A stretch of DNA of 49,526 nt from Planctomyces sp. (GTDB lineage: Bacteria; Planctomycetota; Planctomycetia; Planctomycetales; Planctomycetaceae), in the NCBI GenBank assembly GCA_005798445.1, contig SYJG01000096.1, forward strand, positions 1 to 49,526, written 5' to 3'. Positions 41,481 through 49,526 of the stretch are shown piece by piece. Below the pieces are notes generated by a model that worked only from the letters and a program-made list of their open reading frames with translations, had not been told where the DNA came from and did no database searches. The position numbers and the translations under genes are program-made. Each line of letters starts with the position of its first letter. Within the stretch, counting starts at the first letter, position 1.

Positions 41481-43733
41481 ATGCGAATGTTGCTCGCTCG
41501 AACACTGTCATTCGCCGTTGTGGTCGCGGTGTTTTTTGTTATCGAGCCCTCCCCATTGCCCGCTGCCGACATCTCATTTTCACGCGACGTGATGGCCGTG
41601 CTCTCGAAAGCCGGCTGCAACATGGGGACGTGCCACGGCAACCAGAACGGCAAAGGAGGCTTCAAGCTCTCGCTGCGTGGCGAGAATCCCGACGCCGACT
41701 TCGTCACGCTGACTCACGAGCAAGTCGGCCGCAGAGTCAACACGGTGCGGGCCGAGAGCAGTCTACTGCTGCTCAAGCCGACGATGTCGGTCCCGCACGA
41801 AGGAGGCAAACGATTCGACGAGGACTCGCCGGAGTACGCGCTGCTCCGGCGCTGGATCGCCGCTGGAATGCCAGCGACACCGCGCGACGAGCCAACGTTG
41901 CAATCTCTGGACGTCACGCCGCTCGAACAGTTCGCCGTCGAGCCATCAGACTCGGTGCGACTGCATGTGATCGCGAAGTTCGCGGACGGAACGACGCGCG
42001 ACGTGACGCGGTTGACTGTCTTCGAATCGTCGCAGCCGATCGTCGGCATCTCGGTCGATGGTGTCGTGCGGCGCGAGCGATTCGGCGAGGTTACGGTCAC
42101 GGCTCGATATCTCGACCAGCAAGTTCCCGTGCGGCTGGCTTTCCTTCCGGCGCGGCCAGGCTTCGTTGCAAATACTCCGACGCCGTCGAACTTCATCGAT
42201 AAACACGTCTTCGCCAAACTGCAATCGCTGCGAATCAATCCATCGGAGATCTGCGACGACGCGACGTTCCTGCGACGCGCGAGCCTCGACCTGCTCGGCC
42301 TGCCGCCGACTGCGGCCGAGTCACGTCAATTTGCGCAGGACCAGCGGCTCGACAAACGGCAGCGGCTGATCGACGAACTGCTGACTCGCCCGGAGTTCGC
42401 CGACTTCTGGACGCTCAAGTGGGCCGACCTGCTGCGTGTCGAAGAGAAGACGCTCGACCGCAAAGGGGTCGCGACATTCCACGCTTGGATTCGCGACAGC
42501 GTCGCGACGAACAAGCCGCTGGACATTTTCGTCCGCGAGCTGATCGCGTCACGCGGCAGCACCTACGAGCAACCGGCGTCCAACTTTTACCGCGCGATGC
42601 GCGACCCGATCACGCGGGCTGAGACTGTCGCTCAGGTCTTCCTCGGCACGCGGCTGCAATGCGCGAAGTGCCACAACCACCCGTTCGATCGCTGGACGCA
42701 GGCCGATTACTACGGCTGGGCGAATCAGTTTTCGCAGATCAAGTACGAGGTGCTGGAAAACAACCGCCGCGACAAAAATGACTCGCACGAATTCGACGGC
42801 GAACAACTCGTCCTGGTCGGCGACGGCAAAGAGGTCGAACATCCCGGCACTGGGAAACCGCTGAAGCCCAAGTTGCTGGCGGAGAAGGCAGAAGGCAGGG
42901 GGCAGAAGGCAGGAGGAGGTTCGTCGTCCGATCGCCTGCTTGTCGTTGCCGAATGGCTAACCAGCCCCAACAACCGCCGCTTTGCGGAAGCTCAGGTCAA
43001 TCGCGTCTGGTTCCATCTGCTCGGTCGAGGGATCGTCGATCCGATCGACGACTTCCGAGCGACCAATCCGCCGAGCAATCCCGCGCTGCTGTCCGCACTG
43101 ACGGACGATTTCGTCGCACACCGCTTCGACGTGCAGCACTTGATCCGCACAATCATGGCCTCGCGGACGTACCAGCTCACGTCCGCACCGAACGACACAA
43201 ACCGTGACGACGAATCGAACTTTTCACACGCGGTCATCCGCCGCCTGTCCGCCGAGCAACTTGCCGATTCATTCAGCGAAGTACTCGGTGCGAAGCTGGA
43301 CTTCAATGGTTATCCCAGCGGCACACGCGCCGCGCAATTGGCCGGCGTCCGAGCCTTTCGGCGGCGCGATTCCGGACCGTCCAGCGGCGACGCATTGCTG
43401 ACCATGTTCGGCAAGCCGCCACGCCTGCAAGCCTGCGAGTGCGAACGAGCCGACGATCCGACACTCTCGCAGACGTTTCAACTCGTCAGCGGCCCGATCC
43501 TCAACGAGCTGTTGGCCCGCTCCGACAATCGCCTGCGCGACTGGTTGGAATCCAAAACCGATGCCGACACGCTAATCGCCGAGGTCTTTTGGACGGTCCT
43601 CAATCGTGCGCCGCTCCCCACGGAACTCGCCGCGACCAAAAAGCATCTCGCGTCCTCCAACAACCGCCGAGCCAACTTGGAGGACGTCGTCTGGAGCCTG
43701 ATGTCGTCCCCCGAATTCGTGCTGCGACACTGA
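41481..43733 (+). CDS. DUF1549/DUF1553 protein with N-terminal haem-like motif
   Basis: A 750-residue exported protein. The ATG at 41481 yields a signal peptide (MLLARTLSFAVVVAVFFVI...PAADI). The N-terminal region has the planctomycete motif GCNMGTCHG near residue 45, a CxxxxCH variant. A Big2-like immunoglobulin domain follows (about 140-220: LHVIAKFADGTTRDVTRLTVF, GEVTVTARY). DUF1549 has RRASLDLLGLPPTAAES and CAKCHNHPFDRW (C394-H398); DUF1553 has AQVNRVWFHLLGRGIVDPIDD and WSLMSSPEFVLRH. A short repeat at about residues 467-480 (EKAEGRGQKAGGG) interrupts it. No DUF1501 partner is adjacent. Confidence 0.93.
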   Translation: MRMLLARTLSFAVVVAVFFVIEPSPLPAADISFSRDVMAVLSKAGCNMGTCHGNQNGKGGFKLSLRGENPDADFVTLTHEQVGRRVNTVRAESSLLLLKPTMSVPHEGGKRFDEDSPEYALLRRWIAAGMPATPRDEPTLQSLDVTPLEQFAVEPSDSVRLHVIAKFADGTTRDVTRLTVFESSQPIVGISVDGVVRRERFGEVTVTARYLDQQVPVRLAFLPARPGFVANTPTPSNFIDKHVFAKLQSLRINPSEICDDATFLRRASLDLLGLPPTAAESRQFAQDQRLDKRQRLIDELLTRPEFADFWTLKWADLLRVEEKTLDRKGVATFHAWIRDSVATNKPLDIFVRELIASRGSTYEQPASNFYRAMRDPITRAETVAQVFLGTRLQCAKCHNHPFDRWTQADYYGWANQFSQIKYEVLENNRRDKNDSHEFDGEQLVLVGDGKEVEHPGTGKPLKPKLLAEKAEGRGQKAGGGSSSDRLLVVAEWLTSPNNRRFAEAQVNRVWFHLLGRGIVDPIDDFRATNPPSNPALLSALTDDFVAHRFDVQHLIRTIMASRTYQLTSAPNDTNRDDESNFSHAVIRRLSAEQLADSFSEVLGAKLDFNGYPSGTRAAQLAGVRAFRRRDSGPSSGDALLTMFGKPPRLQACECERADDPTLSQTFQLVSGPILNELLARSDNRLRDWLESKTDADTLIAEVFWTVLNRAPLPTELAATKKHLASSNNRRANLEDVVWSLMSSPEFVLRH
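42881..42918. repeat. In-frame GGCAGAAGGCAGGG repeat
   Basis: Tandem purine-rich units (GGAGAAGGCAGAAGGCAGGG, GGCAGAAGGCAGG) encode EKAEGRGQKAGGG between LKPKLLA and SSSDRLLVVAEWL of the DUF1549/1553 protein. Confidence 0.75.
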
Positions 43734-43747
43734 GCGAGAGTGCCACG

Positions 43748-44236
43748 ATGTCGGTTTCCGAGTCCCTACCAACACTCGAAGTGGATGAATCGTCATCCGA
43801 GTCGCGCGACCGTGACATGACTCATCGCCGCAGTCACGACGTGACCATGCTGTGCATCGCCGTCGTGGTGCTCGTGCTGTCGTTTGCTCTGCGGGTCCGC
43901 GCCGATCAACGTGTTGAATTGCTTGGCCTGAGCGGACTCCCCGCACCGGAGATGTGCGGCTCGCGGCTGTGGCTGGGTATCGAGTGTCCCGGCTGTGGCC
44001 TGACGCGAGGCTTCATCCGATTGGCCAGCGGCGACTGGTCCAGCGCGATCGCACTCAACCGAGTCGTTCCGCTGCTGGCGTTCGCGGTGCTTGCTCAAAT
44101 CCCATATCGACTGGCGATGCTGCTCGGTTGGCCGCCCGCTCGACGCTTCGCCAAGTCCGTTTGGTCGAACGCCTTTGGCTGGGTTGTGATCGTCGCTTTG
44201 TTCGGCAACTGGATGCTGAAATTGTTCGGGATTTAA
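43748..44236 (+). CDS. DUF2752 membrane protein
   Basis: A 162-residue DUF2752 protein. After a polar N-terminus (1-32) it has a hydrophobic helix (VTMLCIAVVVLVLSFAL), the family signature CGSRLWLGIECPGCGLTRGF with the paired cysteines, and two further helices (VVPLLAFAVLAQIPYRLAML; VIVALFGNWMLKLFGI). An inner-membrane protein of unknown role; the CPGCG motif suggests metal or redox chemistry, but this is untested. It starts 14 bp after the DUF1549/1553 stop and may be co-transcribed with it. Confidence 0.88.
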   Translation: MSVSESLPTLEVDESSSESRDRDMTHRRSHDVTMLCIAVVVLVLSFALRVRADQRVELLGLSGLPAPEMCGSRLWLGIECPGCGLTRGFIRLASGDWSSAIALNRVVPLLAFAVLAQIPYRLAMLLGWPPARRFAKSVWSNAFGWVVIVALFGNWMLKLFGI

Positions 44237-44248
44237 ATTGAGATGGTC

Positions 44249-44328
44249 CGTAGGATGGCCGCCCTCGGCCGTCCGTTCTTGGCACCGAGCACGCAAACCG
44301 CAGGACGGCCGAGGGCGGCCATCCTACG
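44249..44328. repeat. Dispersed palindrome between convergent genes
   Basis: CGTAGGATGGCCGCCCTCGG...GACGGCCGAGGGCGGCCATCCTACG, an 80-bp element with arms of about 25 bp, located between DUF2752 and the convergent PVC dehydrogenase. Only one copy is in the window. Confidence 0.88.
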
Positions 44329-44356
44329 CCAATCAAGGTGCACGGCTCACCACGAT

Positions 44357-47300
44357 TTATTTGCCGCTCGGCGCAATCAGCCGCACATAGTCCACGCCGA
44401 CCATGAAGCCCACGGAGTCGGCGTGCTTGCCGACCAACTCGAACGTGAGCTTGTGCGTCCCCTTCGACAGCTTGCGAGGCTCGAAGTTCAGCACGCCGGT
44501 TGTGATGACGTCGGGCGTGTTGAAGCCGTCGATCGGGCTGCCGAGCGTCTCGTCGTCGATCCGCACTTGGACGAGGCCGTAGTCGCGTGCCTTCGTCAGT
44601 ACGAGTTCCAGAACAAACTCGCCATCGGCCGCGACGGGCAGTTCGAGATCGAGCCGTGCGCCTCGTTTGCCGCCGGTCCACCAGAGTTGATCGTTGTCGC
44701 TCCATTTGTCTTTCGCGAAGCCGCCCATCTTCTGCGGGGCCGCGTTGCCCGCCGACACCTTCAGAATTTTGAGCGACTCCCCTTCGAGGGCCTCCAAGAC
44801 CTTGCCGGTCTTCGCATCAATCGGCGACTTCGGCCCGCGCAGAGCCACTTGTGCCGGGCTGCCGAGATACGCGACGAGATCGCGCACCTCGTCCGGCGTC
44901 AGCGTGTTGAGCTGGCCTTCCGGCATGATCGAAAGCTCGGACAGTTTTCGATCTTCGATGTCCGCCTTCGCAACGACGATTGTGTCGTTGATCGTGCGAA
45001 GCGTGATTGCACTGTCGGTTTCCTTTTGGATCAGCCCAGTGACGACTCGACCGTCCTTCGTCTCGATGATCGTGGCTCGATAGTCCTTGCCGACGATCGC
45101 CGACGGGTCGAGCATGTTTTCGAGGATGTAATCAAGGTTCGCTCGGTTTGAACCGGTAATGTCCGGGCCGACCTTTTGTCCTTCGCCGAACAGTGTGTGG
45201 CAGTTCTGGCACGTCTTGGCGAACAGCCGCCGGCCGTTGCTCAAGTCTCCATTTTTCACGCGAGCGGGCGTGAGGTTCGCCTTGTGCTTGGCGATCAGTT
45301 CCTGCTTGTCCTTCGCGGTCGCTCGGAACTCGCCCCAGACGGACTTGATCCGAGCTTGCAGATTCTCGTCATTGAACCGCAGCAGCGCTTGCACGTTGTA
45401 GGCGTGCAGATCGGTACGCGGCAGTTTTTCCTTTTCGATCGCATCCAGCAGCGCCGCCGCGTAGTTCAGCCGCGTGCAGAGCGTGTTGATCGCGTCTCGT
45501 TTCTCGGCTTCGGTCAGCTTGCCGTACTGAGCCAGCACGACGCCCGGCGTCTTCGCATCGTCGTAGCCGGAGAGCGCCCGAATCGCCGCGCCGCGCAGAG
45601 CAGTGTCGCTCACGATGGCCTGGAACGACGCGACCGCGTCCTTGTCTCGGCCGCGCAGCAAGATGTCCAATGCCTGCTGTCGCTTCTCCAGCGGAGCTTT
45701 GTCGTTGACGAGCAACTCGCGCATCTTCGGCAACACACGCTGGTCGCCGAAGATCACGGCGATCTGATCCGCCTTGTCCCGAATCGCCGCGTTGTCGCTC
45801 TTCGCGAGCGCGTCATACGCCGGCTTCCACGACTCCGGCGCGGCAATGTTCACTCGCCCTTCAAACGCCGCGAGGACTTCGTTGAGCACGACCTGCTGCC
45901 CTTCGGGGTGTGCCTTCGTCAGCATTTTGAAGACGCCATCCAGCGACTTTTCGTCCGAAGCGGCTCGGCGAATGATGAAGTTCGCGACCTTCGGAATCTT
46001 CGACTTGTTCGCCAACTCCAACGCCCGCTCCGGGTCCGCCACGACGAGCGGTTCGATGCCGTACCAATACATCAACGGCAAGTTGTGATCGTCGGCGTCC
46101 TCGGCATGAGCGAGCAACGCTTCGGCAATCAGCCAACGATGGTCAGGTGCCATTCTTTGCAAGCTGCTCGCGATCGCGAGTCGAACTTCTGCTGTCGAAT
46201 CTTTCTTAGCGAGGTTGGCGAGCGAATCAAAAAAAACTGAATCGAATGCCTCACGGTCTTCCAGTTCAAGTTGGATGGCCCATCCGATGACAGAATCTGG
46301 AACGCCTTCGATATCATCGGGGGTCAACAAGTGCTCGAGCAACGCAGATAACAGCGTGGCCATCGTCGCGTTACCAATTCTTGGATCACGATGACTGGTC
46401 GCGATGGCGTGTAGCGTCCAAAGCGATCGCAACTGCTGTTCTTGAGACCGTTCGGCCGCCTCGGGCAGATACCAGCCAAGGATGGACGACAGAAAAGTGT
46501 CCGGTTTGAGCGTGCCGTCTGCCGCACGCTCTTGAAGGATTCGACGAGCGATCCGCGCGTGCCATTCGTTTTTGTGGGTTTGTAGTGCAATCAACTCGCC
46601 ATCGCTGAGCTTCGCGAGGTCCGTTGCCTTCCCCTGATCCCTAACCCCTAACCCCTGACCCCTCGCGTCCGCGCCCACATACCGCACGTTGTAAATTCGC
46701 CCGTTCGTGCGGTCCCAAATTTCCGAGTTCGTGCGGTGGCAGGCGTTTTTGTCGTACCAGTCGATGACGTAAACGCTGCCGTCGGGGCCGGTCTTCAGGT
46801 TGATGCCTCGGAACCAGCGGTCGTTGGCGATCAGCAGATCCTTGCCGTGCTTGCCGACGTAGCCGGAGCCTTTGCGAACGAGCAGATCCTGATTCACACG
46901 GTTGCCGTGGATGTTGCTCATGAAGAGCGTGTTGCGGTACTGCGGCGGGAAATTGTCGCCGAGATAAATCATCGCCCCCGCGTGAGCGTGTCCGCCGCCG
47001 GCCGCGAGCGTGTCGGTCGGAGCGTGCGGTTCGTGGCCCCACCAGGCGTGGTCTCGCAGGTTGCCGACGTAATGCTGATGGTCGGCGATCGTCTTGATGT
47101 CTTCAAAGAAGTATTGATCGAAGTGCTGACCTCCCTGCCGCTGATACTTCCCTCCTTGAATGATGTGGTACAGATGCGGAATCACGCAGGCGGTGATGAA
47201 GGCGTGACCGTGCTCGTTGAAATCGACACCCCACGGATTGCTGCTGCCGTGAGCGAAGACCTCGAAGACATGTTTTGTGGGGTGATACCGCCAGACGCCC

Positions 47301-49186
47301 GCGTTCAAACCTTGCCGTTGCTCGACCGGCGTGCCGGGCTTGCCGACCTTTGAGTGCGTGAAGACTCCGTGACAGCCGTAGAGCCAACCGTCCGGCCCCC
47401 AAATGAAAGCGTTGAGCGTCTCATGCGTGTCCTGCCAGCCGAAGCCGTCGAGGAGGACCGTCGCACCGGCGGGGACGTCTTTGGGGAATTGGAGAGGAAC
47501 TTCTGGCCCTTTGACTGGTCCAACATCCGGTTCGTCATTCCCATCGCGATCCGGGATGAACATCAAATACGGAGCCGCTCCAACCCACACGCCGCCGAAG
47601 CCGAGTTCCAGGCCGCTGACGAGATTCAAACCCTCAATGAAGACCTTACGAGTCTCGTGATATCCATCGCCGTCCTTGTCTTCGAGGATGACGATCTTGT
47701 CCTGCCCTTCGCCGTCATTTGCTCGATTCGGATAGGTGTAGGCTTCGGCGACCCAAATCCGCCCGCGCGAATCGAATGTGAACGCGACCGGCTGATGCAC
47801 GAGCGGCTCGCCCGCGACGAGCGACGCTTTGAAGCCCGGCGGCACGGTCATTTGCTTCGCGGCTTCCTGCGGAGAGAGACCGTCCGCCATCGCGACCGGT
47901 TTTTTCTTCAACGGCTGTGCTTCGAGCCACTCCTCCTTCGAGACCTTCTTCGCTCGGTGCCGCAAGACGTGTGAACCAACCATGCCGCCCGCGATGATGT
48001 CCGGCAGCTTGTCGCCATCGACATCGGCGACGTTGAGCTGCCGTCCGATGCCCGATTCGCCGTCGGCCAGGTACGGAATCCAGTCGATGCTGTCCTTCGT
48101 GCGACTGAGTTTGAACCAGTAGACCACCGCCCCCGCGTCCCACATCGGCGACTGACGGTGATGCGACCAATACGTCTTGCCGGTCACGATGTCCTTCAAA
48201 CCGTCGCCGTCCATGTCGTGTAGTTCGACTGCATGCGGTTCGGTGAAGAGCACGCCATACGGATTGTCCTCCGGCTTGTCCCCCATGATGAGGTGCTTCT
48301 TGAACGTGATCGCGTCGCCGTCTTTGACTTGCTCGAACCACGCCAGTCCAAACGTGTGAGCCGCCAGACTGGTGATGACATCGTTGTCGCCGTCGCCATC
48401 GACGTCGTAGGCGAACATGTCCGCTCCACCCGGCCCGGCGAATTGGTATTTGTGAAACGTCCAAGTTGGAGTTCCGCCTTCAGGCGGTGTTTTTCCATCC
48501 GCCTGAAGGCGGGACTCCAACGGCTGCTCGTACCAGCCACCTTTCCAGATCACGTCGGCGCGGCCATCACCGTTGACGTCGCCGACTCCCAGGCCGTGCC
48601 CGAACGGATACTCGCCGACTTGTTCCGAGATGATGTGCCACGTCCACGGTTCCGTCGGCTTCTTTACGTCGAACGTCAGATAGCCGAACTTGCCGTTGTG
48701 ATTGCAGACCAACTCCGGCTGTTTGTCGCCCACCAGATTCACGAACTGCGGCGACTCGTTGCCGATGCCGTCGTGAACCTTCTGCGTCTGCCAGTGATTC
48801 GCTTCTTCGAGCACCTTGCCTTCGCCCGGATTCACATACAGCACGGCCGCCGAACCGGGCAGGCCGACGCTGACGAGGTCATTCCAGCCGTCGCCTGTGA
48901 AGTCGTAGACCCAGGTGAAAAAGTTCGTCGAATAGCCGTCGCGGTTCTGCGGTTTTGGAGCAAAGATTTCGTGACGGACTTTGAACCCTGGCCCTTGCCA
49001 CCAGTACGGCCCATGAATCGCGTCGAGCTTCCCGTCGCGATTCAAGTCGCCGAAATTCGCCCCTTCAGAGAAATACACGTCGGTGAGCTGCTGCCGCTCG
49101 AACGAATGCAGCGTGTAGTCCTGAGCGACAACTGTTGCAGCGACAGCGGTCATCCAAACGGCCAGACAGAGCGCGAGCTTCTTCAC
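44357..49186 (-). CDS. PVC-type membrane dehydrogenase with VCBS, HEAT and haem domains
   Basis: A 1609-residue exported protein. The GTG at 49186 (VKKLALCLAVWMTAVAATVV) gives a signal peptide with GGGAGA upstream. Residues 30-470 are FG-GAP/VCBS-like repeats (GANFGDLNRDGKLDAIHG, GVGDVNGDGRADVIWKG). The PVC-type beta-propeller dehydrogenase domain follows (QMTVPPGFKASLVAGEP, AFTFDSRGRIWVAEAYTYP, HAHAGAMIYLGDNFP). HEAT-like helices span about 880-1280. The C-terminal haem domain has NGRRLFAKTCQNCHTLFGEG (CxNCH) and LDPSAIVGKDY, then a carbohydrate-binding-like module ending in VGFMVGVDYVRLIAPSG. Likely a periplasmic sugar or alcohol dehydrogenase passing electrons to its haem. Two in-frame insertions are present (about 222-241 and 841-852). 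Confidence 0.93.
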   Translation of the reverse strand: MKKLALCLAVWMTAVAATVVAQDYTLHSFERQQLTDVYFSEGANFGDLNRDGKLDAIHGPYWWQGPGFKVRHEIFAPKPQNRDGYSTNFFTWVYDFTGDGWNDLVSVGLPGSAAVLYVNPGEGKVLEEANHWQTQKVHDGIGNESPQFVNLVGDKQPELVCNHNGKFGYLTFDVKKPTEPWTWHIISEQVGEYPFGHGLGVGDVNGDGRADVIWKGGWYEQPLESRLQADGKTPPEGGTPTWTFHKYQFAGPGGADMFAYDVDGDGDNDVITSLAAHTFGLAWFEQVKDGDAITFKKHLIMGDKPEDNPYGVLFTEPHAVELHDMDGDGLKDIVTGKTYWSHHRQSPMWDAGAVVYWFKLSRTKDSIDWIPYLADGESGIGRQLNVADVDGDKLPDIIAGGMVGSHVLRHRAKKVSKEEWLEAQPLKKKPVAMADGLSPQEAAKQMTVPPGFKASLVAGEPLVHQPVAFTFDSRGRIWVAEAYTYPNRANDGEGQDKIVILEDKDGDGYHETRKVFIEGLNLVSGLELGFGGVWVGAAPYLMFIPDRDGNDEPDVGPVKGPEVPLQFPKDVPAGATVLLDGFGWQDTHETLNAFIWGPDGWLYGCHGVFTHSKVGKPGTPVEQRQGLNAGVWRYHPTKHVFEVFAHGSSNPWGVDFNEHGHAFITACVIPHLYHIIQGGKYQRQGGQHFDQYFFEDIKTIADHQHYVGNLRDHAWWGHEPHAPTDTLAAGGGHAHAGAMIYLGDNFPPQYRNTLFMSNIHGNRVNQDLLVRKGSGYVGKHGKDLLIANDRWFRGINLKTGPDGSVYVIDWYDKNACHRTNSEIWDRTNGRIYNVRYVGADARGQGLGVRDQGKATDLAKLSDGELIALQTHKNEWHARIARRILQERAADGTLKPDTFLSSILGWYLPEAAERSQEQQLRSLWTLHAIATSHRDPRIGNATMATLLSALLEHLLTPDDIEGVPDSVIGWAIQLELEDREAFDSVFFDSLANLAKKDSTAEVRLAIASSLQRMAPDHRWLIAEALLAHAEDADDHNLPLMYWYGIEPLVVADPERALELANKSKIPKVANFIIRRAASDEKSLDGVFKMLTKAHPEGQQVVLNEVLAAFEGRVNIAAPESWKPAYDALAKSDNAAIRDKADQIAVIFGDQRVLPKMRELLVNDKAPLEKRQQALDILLRGRDKDAVASFQAIVSDTALRGAAIRALSGYDDAKTPGVVLAQYGKLTEAEKRDAINTLCTRLNYAAALLDAIEKEKLPRTDLHAYNVQALLRFNDENLQARIKSVWGEFRATAKDKQELIAKHKANLTPARVKNGDLSNGRRLFAKTCQNCHTLFGEGQKVGPDITGSNRANLDYILENMLDPSAIVGKDYRATIIETKDGRVVTGLIQKETDSAITLRTINDTIVVAKADIEDRKLSELSIMPEGQLNTLTPDEVRDLVAYLGSPAQVALRGPKSPIDAKTGKVLEALEGESLKILKVSAGNAAPQKMGGFAKDKWSDNDQLWWTGGKRGARLDLELPVAADGEFVLELVLTKARDYGLVQVRIDDETLGSPIDGFNTPDVITTGVLNFEPRKLSKGTHKLTFELVGKHADSVGFMVGVDYVRLIAPSGK
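46631..46666. repeat. In-frame CCCTAAC-type repeat
   Basis: Tandem units CCCTGATCCCTAACCCCTAA and CCCCTGACCCCT, read on the minus strand as RGQGLGVRDQGK, interrupt the PVC dehydrogenase between YVGADA and ATDLAKLSDGEL. Confidence 0.8.
48465..48521. repeat. In-frame palindrome in PVC dehydrogenase
   Basis: A 57-bp inverted repeat GTTGGAGTTCCGCCTTCAGG...CCTGAAGGCGGGACTCCAAC. On the minus strand it encodes LESRLQADGKTPPEGGTPT, inserted between GGWYEQP and WTFHKYQFAGPGG of the VCBS region. The frame is preserved. Confidence 0.92.
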
Positions 49187-49385
49187 AGTGAGTCTCCCGA
49201 CATCGAAGAAATGGAATCGCGGCATTCTCAAATCGAAGCCGCAGGCTGCCAAGGTTCGCGGGGGAGTTTCCGGCTCGGCTTCGGAGTTTTCGATTGCGAT
49301 TCGTTCGTGGCTCCAGACAATCATCGTTTCACTGTAGCCCAGGTCCTTGTGGCCTGCGTGATTGGTTGAAACAAGATGCCATCGA

Positions 49386-49404
49386 CCGACCCACAAGGGG
49401 TCGG
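49386..49404. repeat. Hairpin directly upstream of intron start
   Basis: CCGACCC-acaag-GGGTCGG, a perfect 7-bp stem, 4 bp before the GTGCG at 49409. Confidence 0.7.
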
Positions 49405-49408
49405 GCTA

Positions 49409-49526
49409 GTGCGTTTGCAAGTGGATTGAATCAGTGAGGTGTAAGTCCTCGTCGAAGTTGGTTTGAACTTTGTATCCGAACGTAACTGCGTCGTCGTGAG
49501 ACGGGGTGGAGAGCAACGGGAGGAGA
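49409..49526 (+). mobile_element. Probable group II intron, 5' end
   Basis: From GTGCGTTTGC the sequence runs to the window edge without a gene. Its organisation parallels the intron at 24702: GTGCG, then an ATTGA box, a hairpin of the GAGGTGTAAGTCCTC type (GGGGAGAGTCCC in the other), and a GGGGTGGAG...GGGAGGAG purine block (GGTGGAGGAAACG in the other). A 7-bp hairpin sits just upstream. The coding part would lie beyond the window, so the identification is provisional. Confidence 0.5.

Overview
The window is chromosomal DNA of a high-GC planctomycete (order Planctomycetales or a close relative). This rests on gene content: three DUF1549/DUF1553 proteins (some with PSCyt haem motifs), three DUF1501 Tat proteins, a PVC-type membrane dehydrogenase with a C-terminal haem domain, two DUF4058 proteins, a Uma2 protein, a Gfo/Idh/MocA oxidoreductase with a Tat signal and a Hanks kinase with a DUF1080-like tail. 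No tRNA, rRNA or CRISPR array was recognised.

Layout. 1-2575: sensor kinase (5' end outside the window) overlapping its response regulator. 2678-4548: hemB and a dienelactone-hydrolase-like protein. 4744-7079: PfkB/RfaE-like kinase and glycosyltransferase, overlapping by 4 bp. 7227-11145: DUF4058, then a DUF1549/1553 - DUF1501 pair. 11226-12927: small membrane protein and leuB. 13050-17772: TlpA-like thioredoxin, frameshifted DUF1501, redoxin lipoprotein and Ser/Thr kinase. 17826-24629 (minus): complete RND efflux operon (pump, adaptor, outer-membrane factor). 24702-26928: scrap of mobile DNA, a group II intron with a broken reverse transcriptase fused to an IS4-like transposase remnant. 27250-28692: soluble transhydrogenase. 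29139-35473: DUF1501, Gfo/Idh oxidoreductase, a large PSCyt1-DUF1549-LamG-DUF1553 protein and a small membrane protein. 35606-40306: DUF4058, nadE, Uma2 and a ceramidase-like protein. 40353-49186: receiver-HATPase fusion, DUF1549/1553, DUF2752 and the giant PVC dehydrogenase. The right edge (49409 onward) looks like the 5' end of a second group II intron.

The most unusual property is the density of dispersed palindromic elements of about 55-150 bp. At least ten sequence families are visible. Some lie between genes and even supply stop codons to them. Others sit in frame inside conserved genes: twice in the RND pump (once nested one inside another), once in the NadE linker and once in the PVC dehydrogenase. 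Low-complexity in-frame insertions interrupt three further spots in the PSCyt1 protein, one in the third DUF1549 protein and one more in the PVC dehydrogenase. Two copies 36.6 kb apart are identical at 59 of 60 positions in opposite orientation, which implies recent copying. Both group II intron starts lie directly in or after such a hairpin. I regard this as a candidate system of coding-compatible palindromic elements, comparable in principle to the palindromic elements of Rickettsia; how they move cannot be read from the window.
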